64,000 bases of DNA from Macrophomina tecta (Eukaryota; Ascomycota; Dothideomycetes; Botryosphaeriales; Botryosphaeriaceae). The stretch is taken from positions 124,001-188,000 of the forward strand of contig JAKSGN010000010.1 of assembly GCA_024180945.1 (NCBI GenBank), written 5' to 3'. Positions 1 through 11,545 of this stretch are shown in pieces (the first letter of the stretch is position 1; each line of letters opens with the position of its first letter). A program made the translations under genes and the position numbers. The notes beneath the pieces are model-generated. The model was given only the letters and a program-made list of their open reading frames with translations, ran no database searches and had not been told where the DNA came from.

Positions 1-189
1 ACCTGGGAGGACTTAGAGCGGTGAAAAAATATTAATTGACTGTTATTCCGCGCGTAAAAGCCAAACACTAAGCAGATATAGATCTGACGCCCATTTTGCT
101 TTCCTACAAATCTAGAATACGAACTGTTAGGAATCACGTCTTTTGTTTGGCTTTTGTCTATCAAACTACTTCATACAGTCGCTCCCCTA

Positions 190-440
190 CCCCCTTACAT
201 TCAAACCCTAGGCAGAACGGGATACGGTTTCATAGGATACCAAAACTGCAAGGAAACATTTCACGGATAGCTGAGTCTAGGCGAGCCGGTGGAGGTATTT
301 GACACGGAAATTATAGCGATCCAAGCTGGCCTAATCGCGGCATCTAAAGCAATAGAGGTTAGGACGGCAGCTAACAGAGTAGTGAAAGAGCGCTGGCTGA
401 ATCTACATGCCAATCAAGTGGGTTTTATATGGAATTGAGA
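190..440 (+). pseudogene. LINE RNase H relic
   Basis: One plus-strand frame reads through an RNase H-like segment: a TGYGFIGY strand, then GEPVEVFDTE, then IIAIQAGLIAASKAIE. This matches the part of LINE RNase H around the second catalytic acid (Glu in the ExxA helix). A TAG interrupts it near 252-254. Only this short segment is recognisable; no reverse transcriptase or element end is seen. It is a decayed scrap of a Tad1/I-type LINE related to those at 5-14 kb. The family is well recognised from the motif order; the exact element is not. Confidence 0.5.
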
Positions 441-886
441 CTCAACACAATACCAAGCATCGTCACTTTCCATCAGTTAATGCCGAACAGTGTGAAGAAA
501 GCAGACACTAGTGTCCCCTTAATGTTGTTGCTGCGCTCAACTAAACATTCAAAAACTAAGAGGACGCGTAGACAATGGTACGTAATGAAGCCAAGTACTA
601 TATGCAAAATGATAGTGCCGGTGTGGTAAGCAGGGGTGTACAAAAGCAAGGACAAAACGTGATGCTGTTAATGATGGCTGAGAGTTGATCAATCCTCAGG
701 CTTTATTCGCCCCATATATCGCAATTTTGTTTGCGGACCCTTCCAGCCAGAATCTCGCCGAGTCTCATCGCGCTACGCTCTCAGGATCCGCCACAGGCGT
801 AAAAATTAGTGTCACTCAGCAATACTCAGGACACCGTGCCGGCATGAATCGCCAATTCGCCACAGTGCAATCCTGGCGGTTTCGGG
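441..886. other. Intergenic, nothing recognised
   Basis: No ORF, repeat or RNA gene could be supported. The only open frames are short and show no protein-like pattern. Confidence 0.5.
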
Positions 887-1195
887 TTAGGTTTTGCTGG
901 TAATGTTGAGTTGGACAAAGACGCCATTCTGGCAGCCGTACTGCGTGGGATCGTAGCACGCTTCGCCGCAAGGCACCGTCGCGTTACCGTTTAGGACAGG
1001 GCACAGGGTGGTTCCGTTGTAGCAGACGTAGGTACCGGCGAAGTATGGTGTGCTGTCACAATAGAGAATGGTGGTCGTTGTGTTGGTGGTGGCGCTAGAG
1101 TTTGTATCTCGTCCGCGGATGGCCCAGTTTTGTCTGTGGTCAATTGCGGAGGCGAGAGCGGTGGTTGCGAGGGCGAGGAGGGTGGAGAAGTGCAT
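887..1195 (-). CDS. Small secreted Cys-rich protein, CBM52-like
   Basis: A 102-residue ORF with a clear N-terminal signal peptide (hydrophobic residues about 3-17, ending ALASA). A Ser/Thr/Asn-rich linker with several N-glycosylation sequons follows, then a domain with six Cys (about C46, C58, C65, C76, C80, C88). The pattern YVCYNGTTLCPVLNG followed by CGEACYDPTQYGC resembles the small carbohydrate-binding domain found with fungal endo-1,3(4)-beta-glucanases (CBM52/Carb_bind type), here without a catalytic domain. It is probably secreted and may bind cell-wall glucan. The start is the only ATG giving a signal peptide, and no intron is needed. Such proteins can act in the wall or as effectors; which applies here cannot be told. 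Confidence 0.72.
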   Translation of the reverse strand: MHFSTLLALATTALASAIDHRQNWAIRGRDTNSSATTNTTTTILYCDSTPYFAGTYVCYNGTTLCPVLNGNATVPCGEACYDPTQYGCQNGVFVQLNITSKT

Positions 1196-2369
1196 TATGA
1201 CTACGGTGGGAGAACGGACGGGCTGGAGTTGAAGAGGACGAAAGGTGCAGTACTTAAAGTTGAGAATGTAAGATGATGTGCTTATTAGCGACTGTCGTTC
1301 TGCTGAAGATGGATTGGGATGAAAAGCTAAACATTTACAGGTGGATATATAGGCCTATAGTGTAGGACATCAGCACATGCCCAAAATTCGCTCCTCCCAA
1401 ATTTCGTCATGGCTAGTATCTCGGCCGAGCTCTGGGCGTATTGTTTCCGGGTACTTCGGCATTCCCAAATGATTCTCCGAAGAGATGCATTCCCAACAAA
1501 AGAGTACTCGGCTCTAATGCACCCGCTTTAACGCCGATAGCTAGCTAATCAGAGGCATAGTAATGGGTAGGCCTCTGCTTCTCGCCGCTGACTCTGTGAG
1601 TGGGAGTGTTGAGACCTTACATGCGAGCAGGGGAGGCTTCGGGAAGATTTAAACTAGAGTGACGACGCCCCGCAGAATTCTCCATATGTGAAGGGCTGCG
1701 TACGCGTTTGGCGACGTAATTTTTTTTTTTGTGAACGGAAAGGATTTTCGTAGGAGATCAGAATCCTATCTATCGATGAAAGTATACCATGTTGTGCCCC
1801 GGTATAGCGCAAAGACCCGATCAGTTACTAATCGAGCCGATTAGTTACTAAAAGCCAACGATTAGTGCAATTGCGCTATTCCGGAGGATTAGGGACTAAT
1901 TGCCACCCCTGTGTAACATTACATAAGTAATCTTTTAGTGCAAATTGTCCACCCCGGTAAACACCCCACCGGCTGGTGCGGAAAGCGACGATGTCGGATC
2001 GTCTGTGTATGAAGAGTCGATTCTGCTGAAGTACAAAACGTTCATAGAATGATAGAGGAAGAAGGTAGTAGTGTTTCGGAAACACTGTATGTGACGTATG
2101 CGTTGTGCTGTGCTATTAGTTTGATCGGTCGGATGGCGGGATAATACGTATGGTGAAAATTCACACGCGTGATGTTAAGCGAATACATGAGTGGGCGCCA
2201 GGGACGATTGGGAAAGAATGGGATACTCATACTAAAATACACGCAAATCTCCGTACCTCTCGGACCTTCTCTCAATCCAGCCCAAGTGCCCGCCTGGATG
2301 GCGCCTGCCGACGGCCTCGTCGTGACACCCGACCTTCTACTGCCTCATCGCCCACTCCGAACGCTTCCT
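1196..2369. other. Intergenic with a short inverted repeat
   Basis: No gene is seen. A T-run lies near 1720-1731. At 1803-1881 a nine-base inverted pair (ATAGCGCAA / TTGCGCTAT) brackets a TTAGT-rich stretch. It could be the outer end of the integrase element that begins at 2370, but no partner end was found on the other side. Confidence 0.3.
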
Positions 2370-4448
2370 CTAGCCTGTCTCCACCGTCCTCGCTGTCCTC
2401 ACCCTCTTCGCTACTTTTGTTTGTACATGAGTGCGAAGTGTGACACTTTGAGGTGCAGAAGCGGCCTGCTTCGAGCACCTACACTTCTTGTTTCTACAGC
2501 CGCGTGGGCCGCAGTTGCAACGCACTTCAGGCTTGTCAATATGCCCGTGCTCCATTGTAGCTACGTAAGCTACTGAGATCTTATTAGTACGGCCGCGGAA
2601 GACGTTTTCGGGTAGGTGGTGAGTCGCATGGACGAGCACAAGCTCATTTGGTGGAAAGAGGTGATTAATGATACCGTATTTGGTCTGAATCTCGTAGTAA
2701 CCGTTCTTGTTGCTAATCACCCTGCCGAAATAGCGTCGAATATTGCCTCGTCGGTCCTACGCGGGCACCAGGGAAGGTGACTTGGTCGTGAAGGTTAATT
2801 TGCTGACACTTGTGAGCCCTGCTGTACTTCCTCGTCATAAGCTCACGAAGTCGTTCTTGCGTGCCTCGTACCTGATCATCACACTGGCGGCCCTCATGGG
2901 GTGATTCTGATGGTTCTGACTGCGTAGCTGGGGTCACTCGCTCGTTGAGGTCTAAAAAGCGCACCCGGCGTGGTGTAGCCCCCGCGAGGGCGAGGGCGGC
3001 AGAGGCGAGTTCTGCTGCTTTGGCTGTAATAGCTGCCTTTTCTGCCTCTTCTACCGTATTAAAAGGACCCCCCGCGGCCTCCTCTGCAGGCTCATACTCC
3101 CTCACTAACCATCTCTTAGCAGCGACGAGTTCAGCACCTCGCCACCCGGTCGCTAGTAGGTCCAGCTTGATTATAGCGTCTCGTAGTTCAGGTGGCTCCT
3201 CTGATCCATCATCAAGCTTATAACGGACGCGAGGATTCACTAAAATACCCTCCTTGTGGAGCTCTTTCAATCCGCCTTGGCGAATATTGATTTCAGCCAC
3301 GCGCTCAATGACGTAGCTGCGCAGAGACTCATCGTTAAGCACAGGATCATCAGGGTCGTTGAAAAGAGCTCCGGAAACGGATGGAAGCGTAGGCGCTTTA
3401 CCCTTGCCGTCGTCAGAGTCCAGGGTCGAGGTTTCAGTAGCTGGGCAGGTACTCTCGTGGAGGAAAACGATGTCATCATCGTCGGCTGGGTCGTCTCGGT
3501 CCTCAGGCGGAGAAAGATCGTCATCCTGGCTACTAAGAGGTCCAGAGTCCCCGCCCGGATAGGGAAGGTCGGTAGGACTCACGCCCTCGGCATTCTGCCA
3601 CTTATTCTCGAGGACCTCATCAATCTCTAAGTCCTCACGGAGCGCAGGGCTTACGGGATGAGAGTTCATTTTTCGTCCGAAGACGATAAAGTACGGTGTC
3701 TTCCCCTTCAGAGCCCTCTTTGGTGTAGCGTTTAGCTGCATTGCGACTTCAGCGCATGCGAAGGCAAGGTCTCGCTCCCCCATCGTCCTCGCAATGCTCA
3801 CAAGCTTTTGCTTGACCTGAGCGTTGTTCTGCTCAATCAGACCGTTGGTCCGTGGGTGCCGAGGGCGACTGAGGACTTGCTTAATACCAAGTTGTTGTAG
3901 TAGTAGCTTCAAGGCCTCCTTGAACTCGCTACCTCTGTCGCTTTGACATATATCGGAAGGTCCAAAGGCTGCGGCCCATCTGCACCTATATTAGCTCAAT
4001 TCAGCATATAAAGGTCGTTGCTCATACCGTCTAAATTTCTTCGCCACTTCCGCAGCGGACTTGGTGCGCATAGGGTACAGCTGACAGTACTTTGAAAAGC
4101 AGTCCTTGATGCAGAGGACGTATTTGTACTTCCCATATGGGTTATTGCGGAAGTCAATAAGGTCAATTTGGACACGCTTGAAGAGACGCAGAGTCACTAT
4201 TGGGTGTAGCGGTGCCTTATTGTGAGATGACTCGTTTTGTGTACAAAACTTGCATAGCCTCTGAAACTCAGCAACGTCATCTTCGGTGACTCCGTATCGA
4301 CCTTGCGCAAGGAACTTGGCAGTCGGCTCGATGCCCGCATGATTAAGGAAGAGATGAGCCTCCTTGATTGTGTCGAACATGTCACCCTCATGGATGACCT
4401 GCGAACGGTTAGTAAGCGTTGTAGGTGGAGGTTAATTTGATGGAACAA
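2370..4448 (-). pseudogene. GINGER/KRBA2-like integrase, copy 1 (5'-truncated)
   Basis: Retroviral-type DDE integrase of the kind carried by GINGER DNA transposons and KRBA2-like proteins. On the minus strand it shows an H2C2 zinc-binding segment (LNHAGIEPT, later LCKFCTQ), the first Asp in VQIDLIDF, the second in CQSDRGSEF and the Glu in LIEQNNAQVK. A beta-rich domain (HLFPPNELV) and the start of a Cys-rich tail (CNCGPRGCRNKKCRC) follow. A canonical intron of about 52 nt lies near 3940-3995; splicing joins KKFRR to AAAFGPSD. A one-base frameshift near 2745 separates the core from the tail. The 5' exon is missing: coding begins right after an acceptor at about 4400, next to a Copia scrap. No terminal repeats were found. 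Diverged from the copy at 17-20 kb. Confidence 0.78.
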
Positions 4449-4474
4449 AATGAGGAGAAGCTCTGATGATTTAA

Positions 4475-4705
4475 CTATCGAGCGGGGTAGGTTATATACA
4501 TTGAGCTGACTAAGCAGAGATGGTGCGACAGACAGACTGCCTTCGTTCCATCATATTCGGATAGCTTTGATCCTGCTTGCGCGACGTCTGGCCGTGTAAT
4601 AACTGCGGCAAAGTTGATTGATCCGACTCGTTGGTATGCGTAGACATCTTGGGCGATAGCTTGATCCGTTGATTTTTGAAGATCTTCGGCTGGAAGTGGA
4701 ATCAC
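4475..4705 (-). pseudogene. Ty1/Copia reverse transcriptase fragment
   Basis: A 76-residue piece with the block YQRVGSINFAAVITRPDVAQ followed by SKLSEY. This is the characteristic end of the reverse transcriptase of fungal Copia elements, just before RNase H. Nothing else of the element (integrase, LTRs) is adjacent, so it is a short orphan scrap between the integrase copy and the LINE 3' end. Confidence 0.72.
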
Positions 4706-4814
4706 TGGAGATTTTGACGGAATATGGATATTGAATTTGGCTGAGAGCTTATCGATGTGTTACGGCACAGCCTTCACAAGGTAGGAGGATTGGGATAAGG
4801 GAGTGGGGGCACGC

Positions 4815-4834
4815 TGATGATGATGATGATGATG
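4815..4834 (-). repeat. (CAT)n run in LINE 3' UTR
   Basis: A trinucleotide run (TGA/ATC register) within the LINE 3' region, repeated in the second copy at about 53893-53913 and in shorter form near 16585. It marks the 3' UTR of this LINE family; the copies continue beyond it to the shared gtgttacgg end. Confidence 0.75.
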
Positions 4835-5403
4835 AATTCATAGACCGTCCCAGCCGCCGAAGGCAGCTATGCGGCATGCGGCCGGCTCCTCCGCGTCCGC
4901 TAGACCCGTTCGAGCCTAAGCGAGGCGGGTGGGGTCAGGCCTTTTCACTATCTAGTCTGCATACCTCTGCATACACGTCTCTTGGCGCTACGGCCTTCCC
5001 ACAGCGCCAGCAACCTCCGCAAACTATCCCGTCTTCCTCCAGTGTCAAGCTTCATGTCGTGAGTGTGATGTCGCTCCAGATTGCCCAAGGAGCTTAGTTG
5101 CCATCATAAACTTTGCTGCTGCTATGGCTGTGCTGCGCTGGCTCAGCAGCTTCCTCAGATCCGTCGTCCAACTCCTCCGCCCCTTCTTATCCGGCGTGCG
5201 GAAGGTGAGTCTTAGCTCGCTAAACTTGCTACACGAGTACAGCACGTGGCTGACTGTCTGCAGTCCACGCCCACAGTCGCACTCGCCCGACGTCACGCCC
5301 GGTACCCGTCTTAGGTAGAGGAAGTGTCTTAGCCCGACTTTGCCTGTTCTCATCTGCACCATCAGCGAGCTTAATGCCCTTGGCGTGCCTCGGTGGAGTG
5401 CTA

Positions 5404-5430
5404 CCGCACCCGTGCAAAAGTCAGGGCGCA
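5404..5430. repeat. Tc1 terminal inverted repeat, left
   Basis: A 27-bp exact inverted match to 6689-6715; TA precedes it. Confidence 0.92.
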
Positions 5431-5537
5431 CGGCTAAGGCGCTAATTATCCTGCCACCAACACCAACACTTTGGAGTCGCATTGTTCAACAACGGGTTGC
5501 TGAAATACAGTAAGAGTTGATTTTTTATAAAGCTAGA

Positions 5538-6663
5538 CTACCAGCGAGTTTGATAGCCACCAGCTTGAATAACACCTGCAAGCCGTTGTGGCATACTTTT
5601 ACGAAGCGCTTCAAGGCTTGGTTTTTCCACCAATACGTATGCCCTAGGTAACCACTCAGCCAGTAACGCCTCAACACGCTCAGGATTCTTCTCTAGCTTA
5701 ATAAATGGCGCAATCTCTTGAAGCTTCATCTTTAGTGCCCACGAAAAGTATTCCTGGAGGTTTAGATCAGGCGAATATGGGGGGTGAGTAATGCACCTGA
5801 TTTGGTGATCATGCAGCCATTTTTTTACCCGGTTCGCTCGATGAATACCAGCACCATCTTGTAACCAGTACATGCCAAAGTCATAGTCTCTTGGCACCTG
5901 TTCCTCCAGTACTTTGATGTAGGATTTGGCAGTATAGCCTTGCCTAGGAGAGTCCAAATCACGCTCCATAACGTGTAAATCAGACACCCCCAACTGGCCT
6001 GAAAAGCCACCCCATACCATACACCTTGCCTTCTTGCCAAGTGGCCGTGTATTCAGCCGGCTTTGGTCCCACTTTTGCTGGCCAGGCGTACGGAAAACCC
6101 AGCTTGGTGCGTGGCTAGAGCCCTACTCAACTGAGCACTCATCACCAAACGTAACCCTCATCCACCATCTCCAGCTCTTATTCCGGTATTTCTTTGCATA
6201 TTGGTACCGAATGCGGGCATTTGCTTGAGAGACCCAAGGCCGATTCTTTGCACGCCATTTTGGTGATATGGTTCTTGCGTAGAATACGCCTGAGCGTATC
6301 TTTATGGACAGATGACTGGAGCTGCTTAATCACCTGGCTGTGCTTGAGTTTTGAGAACCGGTTAACAAAACGAATAATCTGGCGCTCCGTGCGAAGGCTA
6401 ACTTTGGGGGGACGGCCAGTACGAGGTGTTAGATCAACCTGGCTAGTCGTATTATAGTGGTTAATGCAGCTCCTGATTGCGTGTTCTGAGAAGCGAGTCT
6501 CACGGGCAATTTGACGCCCAGATTTGCCATCTTGCGATTGTGTAATAACCGAAACTCGTTGATCATGTGAAAGCTGATGCCTTTGCCTAGCATTGCCTGA
6601 AATTTCGCGTCCAAAGATGCGCTGCATGGTGGTGTAGTGAGGCAAGGGATGAAGAGGGTGCAT
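5538..6663 (-). pseudogene. Tc1/mariner transposase, broken
   Basis: DDE transposase. The N-terminal part (6663-6180) has the paired helix-turn-helix DNA-binding region: RHQLSHDQRVSVI with RQIARETRFS, then a GRPPK hinge. The catalytic part has the first Asp in TFGDECS (about 6140), the second in YWLQDGAGIH (about 5860) and the final acid in the PPYSPDLN block (about 5790). It is broken by a one-base frameshift near 6245 and a TAG just after the first Asp, near 6130. The length is otherwise typical of about 340-370 residues. It would have needed to work in trans, or has decayed since insertion. Confidence 0.85.
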
Positions 6664-6688
6664 TGTTGTTTTGACTCGTGCACGTCCC

Positions 6689-6715
6689 TGCGCCCTGACT
6701 TTTGCACGGGTGCGG
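6689..6715. repeat. Tc1 terminal inverted repeat, right
   Basis: A 27-bp exact inverted match to 5404-5430; TA follows it. Confidence 0.92.
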
Positions 6716-9700
6716 TAGGATTTTCCTACTCGGCTCCGGGGCCACCTTGAAGAGCTGCCGTCCCCGCTCGCTATCCTTCCAGCGCTGCTTCCACTCGCCC
6801 ATCACCACCTGGTTGATGGCTTGCTTGAGTGCTGCCACCAAGCTTATTCGTGCCTGTGGCTGCGTTCTGTACTCCATAGCGCGCCCCTCCCGGGCTGCCC
6901 CTTTAGCGAGTTTGTCCGCCTCTTCGTTGCCCGGCACTCCCTGGTGGGAGGGGATCCAGTGAAAGTCTACGGATACGCCTTTCTGTTGGACCCCTGTCAG
7001 CTTCGCGATGATGGACCTTGGTAGGCATTGCCCGGACTGCTCGCCAGGCGTTATAAGTGCACGCAGCGCTGCTTGGTTGTCAGTGAAGACAGCTATCTTT
7101 CGCTTGCCGTATGCTGTCTCAGCTTCTGCAAGCTCCAGCGCCATTGTTATGCCCTGGAGCTCCGCAGCAAAGACTGTCGTAGACTTGGTCGTACCCATAT
7201 GCCTCGTGCGCCTCGTATTGGTGGTAGGAGCGGTCGCTGCGGCACCGACATGGCCGTCTATTGCGCTACCGTCAGTGTAGATGGCTAGCGTCTCTGTATC
7301 CTTTCTGATCGGGTCGTGCTGAGATATCGCCAACTCGCGTGAATTGGCTATGCACACGTCAGCTGGCTTCTGCCATGGGGGGAAGAAGTGTGGCAGTCTC
7401 TGCTCAATATTCGTCAGCAGGCCGTGTAGCCGTTCGTTCCAGTACTCCCCGATTCTTAGCATCGGGCTGCGCGTTTTAGGGCAGTCACGCTTTCTCGAGT
7501 CCCATGTGCGTTCTGTGAGCTGGATCAGTTGCCAGTATAACGGTGTCGATGCTATCCGCAGGAACGTCTCGCCCATATGCTTTTTGGCTATCTGCGCTGC
7601 AGGAGCAGGAATAGCTCGATGTCGAGCGCCGCTTTCGAGGTGGCTCTGTAGGCACCGGCTATGATCCGGGCCGCCCGATATTGAATCGCCTCTATGGTGT
7701 CTGTAAGCCGGGCCTCTATCGATTTGCTGCATAGACTTCCCATGGTCCAGACGCTGCAGCAGTACAGAATCCGCGGCAATATGATGGATCTGTAGATCTG
7801 GCGTAGGCCGAGAGTGGGGATCCCCCACGTCGAGCCCGCGATGCTTGACAATGCTGTTAGTGCTGTGGTTGCTCGGGCTTGCAGCTGCTGGACATGCGTC
7901 TTCCCGCTTAGCTTCTGATCTAGGAACACTCCCAGGAAACGACAACTATCGCTGGGGCTAAGGCTTCGGCCTCCGAGGGTAATGCCCTGGCCCATCCTGA
8001 ACCGTGAAGGAGTCTTTGCGAAGTGGGTCAGTTCATACTTCCTCGTGGCAAACACCGACGCGTGCTTGGCTGCCCATCTTTCGGCCACAGCATGGGCTGC
8101 CGTCAGGCAGTTTTCTTCCATAGACGAGCTGATTGCGAGGAGGTTTACGTCGTCGATGTACCCGATCACCATGACTCCCTGTGCTGCACACATTTCAAGG
8201 AGGTCTGAGTTGTAGAAGAGGTACAGCATTGGCGAGAGCGGCGAGCCCTGCGGGATGCCGGTCGGAGTCGTAGCACGCTTCTGATCCGTCGCTGAGCTTG
8301 AGCCTTGTCTTCCTCCCTGAGAGGAAGCTTTGGATCCATTCGAGTACCTTGCCACCTATGCGTCTTTTCCGCAGATTATGTAGAAGGCGGGGGTGGGATA
8401 CGTTGTCGTACGCGCCGGACACATCCAGTTGGAGGAGGGTGACCACTCGGGGTTCTGTCGAGTTCCAAGCGCTGTGCACCGTTTCGACCAGTATATGTAC
8501 TGCGTGCTCGGTGAATCGGCCTCGTCGGCCTCCAATGTGACTTTCGGGGAGGAGGTCGAGGCGCTCGACAAGGTAGCTCATGCGCCTAGCTATGATGGAT
8601 TCAAGGATCTTGCCGATCGTGTTGGTGAGCGCGATCGGCCGGTAGGACTTGGGGTCCATATAGTCGTCCTTATTGTGTTTGCGAAGCGCCAGCGTGATCG
8701 ACCGTCTAAAGTGGCTTGGACAATGACCCAGCCTGAGGCTTGCGTTGTACAGTGTTGTAAGAGCAGGGACCAGGGCGGGTGCAAGCTGCTGGAGGATCCC
8801 ATTTGGGATCCCGTCCGGGCCCGGCGCTTTCCATGGCTTCGCTCTCTGTATGGCCAGCCTCACCTCTTCCTCCGTGATGTCTGGCCAGCGCGTTTCTTGC
8901 GTGTAAGCGAATCCATCGATATCAGTCAGGTCCGCTTCTGGGGGCTCCGGGAAGAAAGCCTCCCGGAGGGTGTCGAGCTTTTCCTTTGGCTGGTCCTCAA
9001 AAGTCGAGTCTGGCTTCCTGATAGCTGGCATGTGGCTTAGCTGGTTTGTTTCCCGGCTCTGAGCCCACTTGGCCAGTCTCCAGATGCCGTTATCCTTCGT
9101 GGCCGCAGCCTCGATCTTTGTGCGATGCTCCTGTTGCAGCGCTTTTTGAATCAGCCTGCCTTTCCTGTTCCTCATCGACCGGTATCTCTCCCAGTCATCT
9201 TCCGACCGAGTTCTTTGCCAGATCCTCCGCAGCCTCCGCGTTTCCATCTGAACCTCTTTGCATTCCGTCGTCCACCCTGGCATCGACCGCGGCGAAACTT
9301 GCAGGGGTGGGGTCGAGATCTCGATTGCTTGTTTGATGGCTTGGGTCACGCCGCCTGTTGAAGTTTTCGAGTGCCTCCACTGAATGTAGAGGTGTTGCCG
9401 AGGGGAAATTTTCCTCAAACGTCTGCTTGAGCTTCGCGGTGTCGGTACTCTTCCAATTCGGTCTCACTTCAGGTGGGCGCCTCGGTGGGGACAAATCCAC
9501 GACCGTACTTATGCGAATGTTGGTCGGAGTCTTGCTGGAGATCCTCTCTTACTTGACACTTGACTAGGTGCTCCAGGATTCCTGTCGTCATGAGCACCAG
9601 GTCTATAGTAGTCTGAGCGCCGTTTCTTGCGAAGGTGGGGATCGCCGACGGGGAGGCTAGGTGCAGTGAGAAGCGTTCCAGAAGACCGATGAGCTCATCT

Positions 9701-10313
9701 GCCTCTCGATCCTGATGGCCGTATTCAGGTCCTGTCTGGAGAGGGTGGTGGAGGTTGAAGTCACCGAGCACAATATATTGGTCTTTTGGATGCTCTCGTA
9801 GGGCTGCTGCCAGTGGCTGTAGTGAGCTCGCCGTCCCCGTTCTCCGTGGCGGATTGTAGACGTTGGATATGGATCGTTCCTCCCGCACTGCTATTGTTTG
9901 CGGCCTTGAGGTGCAGCGTGCACAGGTTGGATGTGTGGTAGGTCACCGTCCAAGATGAGGCGCTATCCGTCTGTGCACAAATATGCATGTCCGGGCAGGG
10001 CCGTCCGGATGTAGCAGCTCAAACTCTTTCTTGAGTGGATGGTGTGTTGTATGCCTGAAAGGGTTTTCCCATGGTTCTTGCATGGCGATGATGTTAAACT
10101 CGCGCGTTCGTCGGTCCCGGAAGAGGGGCGCCATCACCTTGACCCTGGATCCCATGACGTTGTACTGCAAGATGGACAGCTGTCTGTCTTTAGTCATCGA
10201 GCATTGTGATCTCGTTGCTGGGTGGCTGTGTGTTTGGCTGCTGAGTATTTGCGATTTGCCTGCCTGACATCGCCAGCGCCTCCTCCCGGAGCTGCTGGCT
10301 TGCTCTAATCAGG

Positions 10314-11545
10314 CTATCGATCTCTTCTTGCCTCTCTCCCCTTAGCACAGTATCTTCGGGTTCGGCGTGCAAGTGACCTCGGTCTTCCGCGCTTCCTAGT
10401 CGGGCGTTCTGCCGGGGCCGCTGACGTTTGATTTATCGTCTGTTCAGTGGGTTGAGTTGTCTGTGTTGGTGCTTGCGTCAGTGCTGGTGGTCTCTTACTG
10501 ATGTTTTCCGGGTGAAGAAATGGCCTTATGGCCTTAGCTCGTTTAACCCTCTCCTTCTCTTTCTTCCTTTCTGGACAGGCCGCGCTCCACGCCGTGTGAG
10601 AGCGCTTGCACGCAGCGCACCTGCGCTCCGCGTTCGGGTCCTCCTTCTGGTTGCAGTCCCTGGAACTGTGTTGGCCTACGCAGTAGCCACAGGCTTGCGG
10701 TGCTTGACACTGGGTTCCTATGTGACCATACTTTTGGCAGTTGAAGCACTGCTTGACTTTGCACGTCCGATCGTAGAGCTCGCACGAGAGCATGTCCGCT
10801 TACCACACCATCCCTCCGGTGATCGCTGCGTTGGCGTCCTCCGCCCTGCTAAACTCCATTACCAGCGACGACGCCTTCTTGTTGGTGGAAGCCTTAGTTA
10901 GCCAGCCTACATATTTAATTTCAGGATTGGGGAGTAGTGGCTTGTTCTCCGCTTGAAGCAGCTTGATGGCATTGTCCATATCTAAGGGGTCTATTGACTT
11001 CGTATGTACGCCGTGCATGATGATGCCGTACGTCTGCATCACGATTCGCGCTGTGCCTCCACCCAGCTGTGTTCGCTTTCCTGCAATGTTTCGTTCTCTT
11101 GTTGGTTCCTTGTGTATGCCGCAATATCGCCGCTCCGAAGCTGCTTCGCCGCGACTACCTAGATCTTGTTTACACTGGGGTCCGTCTGCGACTTCAGGGC
11201 ACGGTTAATGCGTTCTTTCAGGTGCGTCGGGGGCTGCGAGCGAAGGTGGCTAAGCATCTGCGGGTCCGTAAGCTTAATCACCAGTTCGCGACATTTCTCG
11301 GTCGGGCTCGGCGCGAGGTTGGGCCGCGTTTGCACTGTCGCTGTCGTCCGCATCGACGCTACTCGAGCCCAGGTCATAGGACTCTGCTGCGCGTTCCGCT
11401 GGGCCAGAGGGTTTGCCGTATTGATGGTGTCAGTGGTGCGCTTGATGGCGCTTGTGTCCTTGATGTCGTTCGTGGTCTGGAGGACGGAGTGCATAACTGC
11501 CTTTAGTTCGGCCGGCGTCGGCTGCCTGAGGGCTTTGTCGCACAA
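10314..11545 (-). pseudogene. LINE ORF1 (gag-like, zinc knuckles)
   Basis: The N-terminal part is Thr/Ala/Gln-rich, with CDKALRQPTPAELKAVMHS and MTWARVAS. A central nucleic-acid-binding part follows (IIMHGVHTKSIDP at about 11020; VGWLTKAST), then three zinc knuckles at 10760-10600 (CFNCQKYGHIGTQC, CGYCVGQHSSRDC, CAACKRSHTAWSAAC). The tail is basic and Arg-rich. These are typical of Tad1-clade ORF1 proteins, which coat the LINE RNA. Frameshifts near 11050 and 10800 split it into three frames, and the true start lies upstream of 11545 in another frame. Confidence 0.82.

Larger units (their letters stand above)
5404..6715 (-). mobile_element. Tc1/mariner element inserted in LINE ORF2
   Basis: A 1312-bp element bounded by perfect 27-bp inverted repeats (beginning CCGCACCCGTGCAAAAG) at 5404-5430 and 6689-6715, flanked by a TA duplication at 5402-5403 and 6716-6717. 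TA target choice is the Tc1/mariner hallmark. It carries one transposase gene in the same orientation as the host LINE. Confidence 0.93.
5045..10197 (-). pseudogene. LINE ORF2: endonuclease, RT, RNase H
   Basis: The endonuclease starts at about 10197 (LQYNVMGSR, then MQEPW) and has GDFNLHHP near 9770 and the SDQHSH signature near 9500. The reverse transcriptase runs from about 9400 to 7600: SYRPIALTN, LLQLDVSGAYDNV, TPTGIPQGSPLSP, and the catalytic box GYIDDVN (YIDD in place of the usual YADD). RNase H has AIYTDGSA, AAELQGI, FTDNQAAL and IPSHQGVPGNEEAD, at about 7260-6890. The C-terminal zinc motif (CDCGRGLQTVSHVLYSC) lies at about 5300-5220. Frame changes near 9970, 9890, 9440, 8280 and 7600 break it. 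Once the Tc1 insert and one TA are removed, the join at 6718/5401 is in frame (PEPSRKIL then LHRGTPRAL), and the second LINE copy reads the same way. Confidence 0.85.

Noticed and set aside
4801..4840. Simple microsatellite unrelated to elements
   Set aside because: The same run with the same flanks recurs in the LINE copy at 53.9 kb, so it is part of the LINE 3' UTR.
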